In this document: one piece after another, positions 1 through 6,979 of the stretch
Layout: the number at the start of each line of letters is the position of its first letter
Position numbering within the stretch: the first letter of the stretch is position 1
From: Nitrospiraceae bacterium
GTDB taxonomy: Bacteria; Nitrospirota; Nitrospiria; Nitrospirales; Nitrospiraceae
Direction of reading: 5' to 3'
Assembly: GCA_023248355.1 (NCBI GenBank)
Contig: JAHFES010000011.1
Coordinates: forward strand, 1 to 39,879
DNA length: 39,879 nt
Translations under genes and position numbers: made by a program
Notes under the pieces: generated by a model
Databases searched by the model: none
What the model was told of the DNA's origin: nothing
The model's input: only the letters and a program-made list of their open reading frames with translations

Positions 1-543
1 ATGAACTATTGCAGCCACTGTGGCGCCCAAGTCACTCAGAAAGTCCCTCTCGGCGATAACCTGCCTCGGCATGTGTGCAATCAGTGTGAGCTCATTCATT
101 ACCATAATCCCAAGATTGTCGCAGGCTGTATTCCGGAGTGGGAAGATCAAATTCTTTTGTGTCGGCGCGCGATCGAGCCGCGGCGTGGGCTCTGGACCTT
201 TCCGGCTGGGTTCATGGAGATCGGCGAAAGTACGGAGCAGGCGGCAGCTCGCGAGACGAAGGAAGAAGCTCTGGCGGACGTCGCGATCACCTCACTCTAT
301 GCCGTGTTGAGCCTGCCGCACATTGGGCAGGTGTATCTGGTATTTCGCGGCCGAATGCTCGCGCCGATCTATGAGGCGGGATCGGAGAGCTTGGAAGTTC
401 GACTCTTTCCTCTCTCTGCCATTCCCTGGGAAGAGATGGCGTTCCCTGTCGTGAGTAAGGCACTCCGATGCTACGTGGATGACGTGACGCGCGGCCAATT
501 TCAGTTGCATCTTGCCAGCCTTCCGGACCGACTTCCGTTTTAG
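1..543 (+). CDS. Nudix hydrolase with N-terminal zinc ribbon
   Basis: This 180-residue protein starts with a four-cysteine zinc ribbon (C4-x2-C7 and C26-x2-C29) followed by a Nudix fold. The Nudix box is complete: GFMEIGE, seven residues, then RETKEEA. This arrangement matches zinc-ribbon Nudix hydrolases related to NudC and ADP-ribose pyrophosphatases, which cleave nucleoside diphosphates linked to another moiety. The exact substrate cannot be read from sequence. The ATG is the first base of the window, so an upstream start or promoter cannot be excluded, although the zinc ribbon normally lies at the very N-terminus. The gene is convergent with the toxin gene downstream, with a palindromic repeat between them. 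Confidence 0.85.
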   Translation: MNYCSHCGAQVTQKVPLGDNLPRHVCNQCELIHYHNPKIVAGCIPEWEDQILLCRRAIEPRRGLWTFPAGFMEIGESTEQAAARETKEEALADVAITSLYAVLSLPHIGQVYLVFRGRMLAPIYEAGSESLEVRLFPLSAIPWEEMAFPVVSKALRCYVDDVTRGQFQLHLASLPDRLPF

Positions 544-594
544 CGGCGATTCAACTATCCCGCAGTTCTAGCAGGATGCGGAGGAGCCCGACGT

Positions 595-680
595 GAGCCC
601 TTCGACAGGCTCAGGGCGAACGGATTATGGGCAGAATTCAGCAATTAGTTCCGTTCGTGGTGAGCTTGTCGAACCATGAA
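595..680. repeat. REP-like imperfect palindrome
   Basis: The left arm TTCGACAGGCTCAGGGCGAA and the right arm CCGTTCGTGGTGAGCTTGTC are imperfect inverted copies sharing a CCGTTCG..TGAGC.TGTCGAA core, about 27 bases apart. It sits between two convergent genes, where it could fold into a transcript-ending or transcript-protecting hairpin. From memory, similar TTCGACAGGCTCAGGGCGAACGG-type palindromes recur between genes in many environmental bacterial genomes. Only one copy is in this window. Confidence 0.7.
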
Positions 681-707
681 TGGATTGTTTCAGCATCCGA
701 CTACAGA

Positions 708-965
708 TCACAACGCCGTTCGGTGCAGGATGTGGTGAATATCGACAATCTGTTCAGTTCGGTCGATGACATAGAAAATTCGCCAATCACCGACGGCATA
801 TTTGCAGAGATTCGGAAGATCGGGAGTGATCGGTTCGTGGCGGAGGTTGTCGACGTTCGAGGCGATCCACTTGGTCTTGTCAAATAACCGCTGGGCCATG
901 GGTGGGTCAACCGTGGCAAGGTCCTGCACAACAGCGGGGCGAAATGCGAGCCGATACCAAGCCAT
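708..965 (-). CDS. RelE/ParE-family toxin
   Basis: This 85-residue protein has the typical size and C-terminal signature of the RelE/ParE superfamily: YAVGDWRIFYVID, then a hydrophobic strand and HHILHR. Members are either ribosome-dependent mRNA endonucleases or gyrase inhibitors; the sequence does not decide which. The gene lies six bases after a 67-residue ORF on the same strand, the usual antitoxin-then-toxin order of a type II module. The overlapping plus-strand ORF at 627-887 is its antisense shadow. Confidence 0.82.
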   Translation of the reverse strand: MAWYRLAFRPAVVQDLATVDPPMAQRLFDKTKWIASNVDNLRHEPITPDLPNLCKYAVGDWRIFYVIDRTEQIVDIHHILHRTAL

Positions 966-971
966 CTGGTC

Positions 972-1175
972 TTACCAACGAAGGCCAAGCTTTTCCGCGA
1001 CATCGTCGCCGGAAATCCGCTCGGTACTCTTGAGAGATTCTTTCAATCGGGCTTGCAGAGCTGCACCCAGTTGGAGGCCCAGATCCGGGTCTCCCAAGAG
1101 TTCGCGCAGCCGGTCATCGACCAAGCCGCGAACGAGTTCCTTTAATTGGTCTGGAGTGAGCTGTGAAAGATCCAT
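972..1175 (-). CDS. Putative antitoxin of the RelE/ParE module
   Basis: This 67-residue acidic, helical protein (MDLSQLTPDQLKELVRGL...) is encoded immediately upstream of the RelE/ParE-like toxin. Size, charge, gene order and tight spacing are those of a type II antitoxin. The C-terminal third (ISGDDVAEKLGLRW) could be the toxin-wrapping tail or a small DNA-binding segment. No antitoxin family is recognised with certainty, so the role is inferred from position. No strong Shine-Dalgarno sequence is seen. Type II antitoxins usually autoregulate with their toxin, but no clear operator was found upstream. Confidence 0.7.
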   Translation of the reverse strand: MDLSQLTPDQLKELVRGLVDDRLRELLGDPDLGLQLGAALQARLKESLKSTERISGDDVAEKLGLRW

Positions 1176-1256
1176 TCACGGGAAAGGATACGGATCCCCT
1201 TGTCTGAAATGCAACTGCGGAAGCTGTGAGCGAGAGGGGGTGGATGAGAGATTTGG

Positions 1257-1583
1257 CTAGGCCTGCACAACCTTCGCCGAGAGCTGTTCGACCACGCGAT
1301 TCAATCGTTCCTGATGAGGGGGAGCGATCGTCAAGAACTCTACGCCGATGCCGTGAGACCCTGTCCATCGAACGGTTGCATTGCTAATCGTGAGTGGTGC
1401 GGCTTCGCCGGGAAGTTGCAGAAGCAACTCGATCTGCATGCCGGTAAAGGGCCGGATGATACTCTCTACCCGGCAGCCCTTCAGCGATAAGTCTTTCAAC
1501 GATGCGTTGTACCGCAGCTTATCCCTCTGAATCAGTGTACTCTGCATCGTAACGGGAAACCGCGGAAACTTACGAGTAACCAT
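1257..1583 (-). CDS. PilZ domain protein
   Basis: This 108-residue protein consists of one PilZ domain. The N-terminal RKFPRFPV carries the arginine motif (RxxxR) and DLSLKGC matches the D/NxSxxG motif; together these bind cyclic di-GMP in characterised PilZ proteins. The end (VRWTGSHGIGVEFL) is the usual closing strand. It has no effector domain, so it probably acts by binding a partner protein. A second PilZ gene lies directly upstream on the same strand (spacer about 48 bases) and a third is at 36.85 kb. Binding of c-di-GMP is inferred from motifs only. Confidence 0.82.
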   Translation of the reverse strand: MVTRKFPRFPVTMQSTLIQRDKLRYNASLKDLSLKGCRVESIIRPFTGMQIELLLQLPGEAAPLTISNATVRWTGSHGIGVEFLTIAPPHQERLNRVVEQLSAKVVQA

Positions 1584-1631
1584 TGCGTGTCCTCATATCT
1601 AATGGGCATCGACCGGCGTGTCTTTCGCATG

Positions 1632-1943
1632 TCATGCAGCCTGGACGAGTGTGTCAATAAACTGTGCGAGACGATCACGCTCGGATTCTTGCATCCCCAG
1701 GAAATCGACCCCAAACTCGCCCTCTATGGCCCACCGGACTGTCGCTGCATGAACCATAATGGGAGGCATAATCGTGGGGAGGCTGAGTTGAATATTCAGA
1801 ATATCTCCCATCGAAACAAAGCTCTCGCTGATAATTTTGCACCCACCGAGCCCAAGGTTGTACACCGTTCCCGTTCCCACATGGTCGCCTGAGAATGCGA
1901 TCGGACATTCAACCTTGAATCGATCGTGCTGGCGTTGCTCCAT
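1632..1943 (-). CDS. PilZ domain protein
   Basis: This single-domain PilZ protein is about 103 residues long from the chosen start. The ORF track begins at 2051, but the first 36 residues have no PilZ character. The ATG at 1943 gives MEQRQHDRFKVECP, placing the arginine motif (RQHDR) at the N-terminus as in the neighbouring paralogue. NLGLGGC corresponds to the second c-di-GMP motif, with N and G retained. The C-terminal strand VRWAIEGEFGVDFLGM resembles that of the PilZ protein downstream. The two genes form a tandem pair, probably a duplication, in the same transcript. Confidence 0.8.
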   Translation of the reverse strand: MEQRQHDRFKVECPIAFSGDHVGTGTVYNLGLGGCKIISESFVSMGDILNIQLSLPTIMPPIMVHAATVRWAIEGEFGVDFLGMQESERDRLAQFIDTLVQAA

Positions 1944-2122
1944 ACGCGCCTGTCTTGGTTTCAGTCCCTTTCTGAACAGGCTAGTGGTGGGGGACTGTCT
2001 TGTCAATGAAAACGCTGATCCGAGCAGCCAGGTAATCCGGAGCTGGCGCATCGCTCACGGGGCGGCTGACGCCCAACCGTGGAGAGTGAGGCGTTTGATT
2101 TTGGGGATGGGGAGCTCCTACA

Positions 2123-2875
2123 ATGCGTGCGATCAAGGATTGTGTACGTATGGCTCGTCGCATATCTTCGAAATCCCCTCGCGCCAGGCAGAAATCACCT
2201 AAGTCAGTTTCACTCGGCGCGCCCCTCAAGCGCCGGTTTCAGCAGCGTCTCCTGAAGTGGTATCAAGAGCATGGCCGTGATCTGCCGTGGCGGAAGACGT
2301 CCGATCCCTATCACATTCTCGTGTCCGAAGTGATGCTGCAGCAAACGCAGGTGGATCGGGTCATTCCGAAGTACCACGAGTTTTTGGAGCGCTATCCGAG
2401 CTTCGAAGATCTGGCTGATGCACCGGTGACCGATGTGAAGAAGACCTGGTATCCGTTGGGGTACAATATTCGTCCTGAACGACTTCACAGTATCGCATGT
2501 GAAACGGTGGAGCGGTATGGGGGCAAGTTGCCCAATGATGCGGAGGAGCTGTTGTCGTTTAAGGGCATCGGGCGCTATACCGCTGGCGCGATTCGCTCCT
2601 TCGCGTTCAATGAGGATGCCCCCATTCTTGATACGAACGTGATTCGCGTGCTGCACAGAGTGTTTGTGGCTGACGGCGATCCCAAGGCTCAAAAGGCGAC
2701 ATTGTGGGAGCTGTCTGAAGCCTTGATTCCTCGCGGGAAAGGATATGATTTTAACCAGGCGATCATGGATTTTGGGGCGATGGTCTGTACGGCCCGAGAT
2801 CCCTACTGTCTTCTCTGTCCCATGAAGTCCTTCTGTGAGACCTATCCTTTCGAACCGAAGACGAATGGAAGTTAG
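2123..2875 (+). CDS. mutY: A/G-specific adenine glycosylase, short form without C-terminal domain
   Basis: This protein removes adenine mispaired with 8-oxoguanine. The catalytic helix-hairpin-helix domain is complete. E69 (SEVMLQQTQV) and D170 (PILDTN) are 101 residues apart, exactly as E37 and D138 in E. coli MutY. Y114 (PLGY) fits the intercalating tyrosine, and C222-x6-C229-x2-C232-x5-C238 is the 4Fe-4S motif. The protein ends at residue 250, about 100 residues shorter than E. coli MutY, so the C-terminal Nudix-like 8-oxoG-sensing domain is absent. A basic Ser/Lys/Arg-rich leader of about 30 residues precedes the domain; an internal ATG at 2150 is an alternative start. A GGGGAG sequence precedes 2123. 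The next gene, nine bases on, encodes a stand-alone MutT. Confidence 0.88.
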   Translation: MRAIKDCVRMARRISSKSPRARQKSPKSVSLGAPLKRRFQQRLLKWYQEHGRDLPWRKTSDPYHILVSEVMLQQTQVDRVIPKYHEFLERYPSFEDLADAPVTDVKKTWYPLGYNIRPERLHSIACETVERYGGKLPNDAEELLSFKGIGRYTAGAIRSFAFNEDAPILDTNVIRVLHRVFVADGDPKAQKATLWELSEALIPRGKGYDFNQAIMDFGAMVCTARDPYCLLCPMKSFCETYPFEPKTNGS

Positions 2876-2884
2876 TCCAATTCT

Positions 2885-3289
2885 ATGAAAGTCATCGAGG
2901 TAGCAGCAGGGCTCATTCATCACGAAGGTCGCTACTTAATTGCCCGACGAAAACCGGGCGTTCATCTGGCAGGTTTCTGGGAGTTTCCCGGGGGAAAGCG
3001 AGAGACGGGAGAGTCCTTAGAAGAGTGCTTGCAGCGGGAGTTGTTTGAGGAGCTCAGTATCAGGGTGGACGTTCCCGTGCCCTATCAAATTGTTCGGCAT
3101 GACTATCTAGAAAAAACTGTGGAACTGCACTTCTTTCATTGCGTGATCGAAGAGGGCCAGGCAACGGCAGTGGATTGTGCCGAAATCAGGTGGGTTCTGC
3201 CGGAAGAGTTGCCACAGTTCAAGTTTCCTCCGGCCGACCAGGTCATCATCGATGCGTTGCAACGCGATACGATAAAGGATCTACGATGA
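2885..3289 (+). CDS. mutT: MutT-type Nudix hydrolase (8-oxo-dGTP diphosphatase)
   Basis: This 134-residue Nudix protein has the canonical box GGKRETGE, seven residues, then RELFEELSI. The preceding ARRKPGVHLAGFWEFPGG is the classic MutT-type strand that contacts 8-oxoguanine nucleotides. It would hydrolyse 8-oxo-dGTP and keep it out of DNA, complementing the MutY encoded nine bases upstream. Its stop overlaps the start of the next gene in an ATGA junction, so three repair genes appear to be translated together. Because the C-terminal domain of MutY is itself MutT-like, this protein could also act as a detached lesion-recognition partner; that is speculation. Confidence 0.88.
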   Translation: MKVIEVAAGLIHHEGRYLIARRKPGVHLAGFWEFPGGKRETGESLEECLQRELFEELSIRVDVPVPYQIVRHDYLEKTVELHFFHCVIEEGQATAVDCAEIRWVLPEELPQFKFPPADQVIIDALQRDTIKDLR

Positions 3290-4002
3290 AAGTCGTTCTT
3301 GATATCGAAACCGTCCAAGCGCCTCGCGAAGAGTGGGCTCGTTTGACAGGGAAGACGCCTAAGACTGGTGAGGGATCTTTCCCGGACGAGGGGTTTGATC
3401 TCTTTGCGGCCGGGGCGGCTGAAGAACAGCGACAGGCCGAAGATGAACAGTATGGGAAGTCGGCGTTTGATGGTACGTTTAGCCGGATCGTCTGTATCGG
3501 TCTTCTTGAGTTCTCCGACCAAATGGAAGCGCGGAGTGCCATTGCGTGGTACGGTGCAAACGAACGGGAGCTGCTACGGCAATTCTGGGCGCGTCTTGCG
3601 CAGGATCGGCCGACCTTGTTTATCACGCATAACGGTCTGGGGTTTGATCTGCCGTTTATCAAGAAACGGTCGATCATCAACCAGGTGAAGCCGAGCATGG
3701 ACATCAACCTGGCGAAATTTCGCACCGAGCCGGTCTATGACACGATGGCAATCTGGAGCAATTGGGATATGCGCGGCTGGGTCAAGCTCGATGTGCTGGC
3801 TCGTGCGTTACAGGTTGAGACGAAGTCGGGAAGCGGTGAACAGGTGGCGGAGATGTGGGAGAAGGGACAGGGGCGTGAGCTCGCTCGTTACTGTCTCCAA
3901 GATACGTATGTTACGTATGCCTGCTTTTCCAGGATGAACTTCCGGCAGCCCCTGTCCAGTGATGTCGTGCTGCTGCAGCCTGAGTTACTTGATGTCGGCT
4001 GA
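3286..4002 (+). CDS. PolB-like DEDDy 3'-5' exonuclease domain protein
   Basis: The protein is about 238 residues from the chosen start. The ORF track begins at 3139, inside mutT; the ATG at 3286 overlaps the mutT stop in ATGA, follows an AAAGGA sequence and gives MKVVLDIET, where D6 and E8 form exonuclease motif I. Motif II is THNGLGFDLPFI and motif III is YCLQD (YxxxD), so this is a DEDDy-type RNase H-fold exonuclease resembling the predicted PolB-like family (PF10108). No polymerase domain is present. Position in a mutY-mutT operon suggests a role in DNA repair or end trimming. The specific substrate is unknown. It is convergent with the next gene, with only 12 bases between the stops. Confidence 0.82.
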   Translation: MKVVLDIETVQAPREEWARLTGKTPKTGEGSFPDEGFDLFAAGAAEEQRQAEDEQYGKSAFDGTFSRIVCIGLLEFSDQMEARSAIAWYGANERELLRQFWARLAQDRPTLFITHNGLGFDLPFIKKRSIINQVKPSMDINLAKFRTEPVYDTMAIWSNWDMRGWVKLDVLARALQVETKSGSGEQVAEMWEKGQGRELARYCLQDTYVTYACFSRMNFRQPLSSDVVLLQPELLDVG

Positions 4003-4014
4003 CCGACCTGCCGA

Positions 4015-4995
4015 TTAGCGGGTCGGATACGCCTCGGTCGTTTTCTTTTTCGGTGCCGGGCGCCCCGAAACCTTGTTCGCTTTCATGGCCTTCATTTCTT
4101 CGGCTCGCTCGCGGAGCTCCTGCTTCATCCACTGGACCTCTTTTTTCAGCATCGCGATTTCGGATTCTTTCATTTTGTTTGTTTCGCGTGCTTGACGAAG
4201 CTCGTCCGACTTCTTGCTCAGCAGTTCGTCATTGCTCATCTCCAGAGACCCTGATTCGATAGACACTGGGTTGCTTACGGCTATTGCTTGGACTGGCGCT
4301 GACGCCTCCTGTTTAGGAGTGGCCTTTGCGATCGGGATTACTGGAGCGGGTGATGTCGGCATGAATTTCTGCGTAGCCGCTACTGGGATTGGAGCCGGTA
4401 TTGGAGCCTTGGCCAGTGTCTGGTAATCAATGACCATCGACATTGCTCCAGTTGACCCTGCTGCCGCATAGGACGGAGCCTTTTCAATGCGAGCAGCTGA
4501 ACTTGGCATGAATCCCGATATTTTCTTACTTTGGGTCGGAGCTATCGTCAGATAGATCGACCCTTGTTGCACATAGAGGGTGCCCGCCGTGGGTTCAGCG
4601 CCTGACCCTGCCGATGGAGACACCGTGAAACCGACAATCTGCTCCGGTTTCGCTTGCGATAAGCTTTGGGCTAGCAGGGGAGCTAGGAATGCGGCGTCCT
4701 CATCGCTGAACACTCTCATCGGCTTGCTGCCACTGGCGGGCATTTTGGTTGACGTCTTCATGGAATCATCGGCCATCACGCCGTTGATCACCTCGAGCAT
4801 CGTGATCTGGTCAATCACTGCCGGATGGCTGGCCTCGAATGACCAATCGGTGACTTCTTCGAGATAGACCGATCCCTTCGCGTTCTTGTGAAGTTTTGAG
4901 CCTCCAGAGAACATGGAACATCCCGTTACAACGAGACACAGCGAAAGAAAAGTCCCTGCATATTGAAAACTGCGAGTGTATGAGGAGGCACGCAT
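4015..4995 (-). CDS. Predicted lipoprotein with C-terminal coiled coil
   Basis: The start is set at the ATG at 4995, not 5058 as in the ORF track, because a perfect AAAGGAG lies just upstream. The product (about 326 residues) then begins with a lipoprotein signal peptide: basic MRASSYTR, a hydrophobic run and the lipobox VVTGC. The middle has a globular part (about residues 35-190), then a Pro/Ala-rich linker (IPAPIPVAATQK...), then a strongly charged heptad region (DELLSKKSDELRQARETNKMKESEIAMLKKEVQ...) predicted to form a coiled coil, ending in a basic tail. No family is recognised. It probably sits in the periplasm at a membrane, with the linker and coiled coil reaching to a partner. Confidence 0.75.
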   Translation of the reverse strand: MRASSYTRSFQYAGTFLSLCLVVTGCSMFSGGSKLHKNAKGSVYLEEVTDWSFEASHPAVIDQITMLEVINGVMADDSMKTSTKMPASGSKPMRVFSDEDAAFLAPLLAQSLSQAKPEQIVGFTVSPSAGSGAEPTAGTLYVQQGSIYLTIAPTQSKKISGFMPSSAARIEKAPSYAAAGSTGAMSMVIDYQTLAKAPIPAPIPVAATQKFMPTSPAPVIPIAKATPKQEASAPVQAIAVSNPVSIESGSLEMSNDELLSKKSDELRQARETNKMKESEIAMLKKEVQWMKQELRERAEEMKAMKANKVSGRPAPKKKTTEAYPTR

Positions 4996-5028
4996 GTTAG
5001 TTCTCCTTTGCGGTGTTGTAGAGAGACA

Positions 5029-5063
5029 ATTCATCTGGATGGATGAATGGCCAGGCATTCATC
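5029..5063 (-). promoter_or_regulatory. Competing hairpin arms upstream of the lipoprotein gene
   Basis: Three short arms lie in a row: ATTCATC, then GATGAATG, then CATTCATC. The central arm can pair with either flank, giving two mutually exclusive hairpins (8-bp arms with a 6-base loop, or 7-bp arms with a 6-base loop). They lie between the small membrane protein gene and the ribosome binding site of the lipoprotein gene. There is no T-run, so simple intrinsic termination is unlikely. An RNA switch or protein operator is possible but unproven. Confidence 0.3.
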
Positions 5064-5081
5064 ATTTGGTACAGCGTCGAA

Positions 5082-5213
5082 TTACCAGATGCCCAGACCC
5101 ATGAGCACCATGCCCATGGCGAGCCATCCGAGCACACCGACGGAGATGATGGTTTCGAGTGTCATGCCGGACTCCAAAGAATTGGAATTTGTCTGAGGAT
5201 GAAGGGGTTTCAT
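5082..5213 (-). CDS. Small single-pass membrane protein
   Basis: The likely product is a 43-residue peptide, MKPLHPQTNSNSLESG followed by the hydrophobic segment LETIISVGVLGWLAMGMVLMGLGIW, which forms one transmembrane helix at the extreme C-terminus. The ORF track extends it to 5315, but the upstream part lacks coding character. The ATG at 5213 has an AGGAG 12 bases upstream; an ATG at 5165 would give only the membrane segment. It is on the same strand as, and just upstream of, the coiled-coil lipoprotein. The function is unknown and the gene call rests on the membrane helix and the ribosome binding site. Confidence 0.45.
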   Translation of the reverse strand: MKPLHPQTNSNSLESGMTLETIISVGVLGWLAMGMVLMGLGIW

Positions 5214-5644
5214 GGGAAACAGAGACTCCTTAGTTCGAGGGATGGAGTAGACTATCGATGCAAAATAACTAGCAAAGTCCATGCCTTTTTGATTTTGGTT
5301 GTGAACATGCTGCATAGGGGTTTATTCTGACGTTGTCTGCATAAGAATAGCAGATGTTGAATTAATCAATTTTACGCAATTGACTTGCTGACATCCTGAT
5401 AAATCATTGCTATTCATATAGTTATGATGACTGCTTTAATAGCCATTTGAGGAAGTAATTGTATCGAACGGGTGAGCAGCTAAAACGGGCAAGAGATGTC
5501 TAAGAAGGAAGGGCTAGGAGAAAATTGACGGAGGGCTGTCAGAATATGTTCATCCTGGATGAAAAGACGTGCAGAATTGTTCTTGGCGGTAGGGAAATAG
5601 GGGGAGGGGAGAGGAGAGGTAGGCTATGCGTGCGAGTCTGAGAT
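5214..5644. other. AT-rich intergenic stretch
   Basis: About 430 bases without a convincing gene. The centre (about 5340-5440) is clearly more AT-rich than the surroundings and is the likely promoter zone of the minus-strand small membrane protein and lipoprotein genes. No confident -35/-10 pair could be fixed. A polypurine run (AGGGAAATAGGGGGAGGGGA, about 5591-5620) lies just after the end of miaB. No tRNA, terminator hairpin or riboswitch was recognised. Confidence 0.5.
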
Positions 5645-6979
5645 CTATTCGCCGTAGAGTGTGGCGGCAGAGGCGTCAAAGATCCGTTTGGTAATAAGAG
5701 TACCTGGCACAAAATGGCTGGTTCCCTTATCCCACACCACTGTGATGTTGCCGTCGGTCTTCCCCATTCCTTGAGTTGAAGATCGCGTGGCGTCGCGATC
5801 AACCAGAATCACCAGTTTCTTGCCAATGAGTTCTCTGTTGCGTTCCAGGGTTATCTGACGCTGGATCTCCATCAATTTAGAGATTCGAGCGCCTTTGATG
5901 TGCTCAGGCACGTCGTCAGGATATTTTCTCGCGGCGATCGTATTCTTCCGTTCCGAGTACTTGAAGATAAATGCCGAGTCGAACCGAACCCGTTCCACCA
6001 TGCGGCAGGTGTCCTGAAAATCCTGGTCTGACTCAGTACAGAACCCGCAAATGATATCTGTCGTGAGGACGACCCCGGGAATGGTCTGTCTAATGCGATC
6101 CACCAGGGCCAGATATTCTGCGCCGGTATACGTCCGTCCCATGAGGTCGAGGATGCGATCGCTTCCTGCCTGGAGCGGAAGATGGACGTGCTTGCAGACT
6201 TTCGGATGGGTGGCGATGGCTTCAATCAATGCGATCGGAAAGTCTTTCGGGTGGGGCGAGGTAAAGCGCACCCGGTCGATTCCCAACGTGTCGGCAACGG
6301 CACGAATCAGCTTGGCAAAATCCCATTCGCCGGCGCAATAGGAATTGACGTTCTGGCCGAGGAGGGTGATCTGCTTAAACCCGCGGGCCACCGCCTCACG
6401 CGCTTCCACGAGAATATTTTCCGGATCGCGGGACCGCTCACGCCCTCGGGTATAGGGGACGACACAGAAAGAGCAGAAGTTGTCGCAGCCTCGCATCACG
6501 GTAATCCAGGCATTCACCCCGCTGTCTCGATCCGGCATGATGCCCTCGTAGGTCTCATACTCCGATAAATCGAGTGCAAACCCTTTCTGAGAAAAGCCCT
6601 GTTCCTGTGCTTCAAGCGCAGTCGAAAGCAGCATCGGGAGTTGCCGATAGGCGTCCGGCCCGGCCAAGACATCGACGAGCGGCTCTTTCTCCGCCAGTTC
6701 GTTCTTGAGGTTTTGCGCCATGCAGCCCAGGACGCCGACAACGAGGGGGCGCCGTTTTTTGAGTCCCTTCAATTCGGAGAGGTGGGCGTAGATTTTTTTG
6801 TGTGCGTTCTCGCGAATCGCGCAGGTGTTGACCAGGACCACGTCAGCTCGTTCACGATCCTCCGTAAATGCAAACCCCTCTCGCTTCAGCATCGATCGAA
6901 CGAGCTCACTGTCAGATTCGTTCATCTGGCAGCCGAATGTTTCAATGTGCACCTGAGGGATAGGGGACTTCGGTGTCAT
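5645..6979 (-). CDS. miaB: tRNA-2-methylthio-N6-dimethylallyladenosine synthase
   Basis: MiaB adds a methylthio group to C2 of i6A37 in tRNAs reading UNN codons. The N-terminal UPF0004 domain has the three auxiliary-cluster cysteines (C17 in ETFGCQMN, C53 in NTCAIR, C86 in GCMAQ). The radical-SAM motif CDNFCSFC is at 165-172, and a C-terminal TRAM-like region (ILVDRDATRSSTQGMGKTDGN) follows. Length (444) is normal for the family. The start overlaps the stop of the upstream methylthiotransferase in ATGA, so the two are probably translationally coupled. MCGRDNYCS-type assignment to MiaB rather than RimO or MtaB rests on the FGCQMNESDSE and VVPYTRGRERSR sequences. Confidence 0.93.
   Translation of the reverse strand: MTPKSPIPQVHIETFGCQMNESDSELVRSMLKREGFAFTEDRERADVVLVNTCAIRENAHKKIYAHLSELKGLKKRRPLVVGVLGCMAQNLKNELAEKEPLVDVLAGPDAYRQLPMLLSTALEAQEQGFSQKGFALDLSEYETYEGIMPDRDSGVNAWITVMRGCDNFCSFCVVPYTRGRERSRDPENILVEAREAVARGFKQITLLGQNVNSYCAGEWDFAKLIRAVADTLGIDRVRFTSPHPKDFPIALIEAIATHPKVCKHVHLPLQAGSDRILDLMGRTYTGAEYLALVDRIRQTIPGVVLTTDIICGFCTESDQDFQDTCRMVERVRFDSAFIFKYSERKNTIAARKYPDDVPEHIKGARISKLMEIQRQITLERNRELIGKKLVILVDRDATRSSTQGMGKTDGNITVVWDKGTSHFVPGTLITKRIFDASAATLYGE

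Noticed and set aside
627-887. 86-residue plus-strand ORF
   Set aside because: Antisense to the RelE/ParE-like toxin, which matches its family well.
5591-5620. Polypurine run as a structural or regulatory element
   Set aside because: A short purine-rich stretch just after miaB with no partner arm or start nearby; composition alone is not enough.
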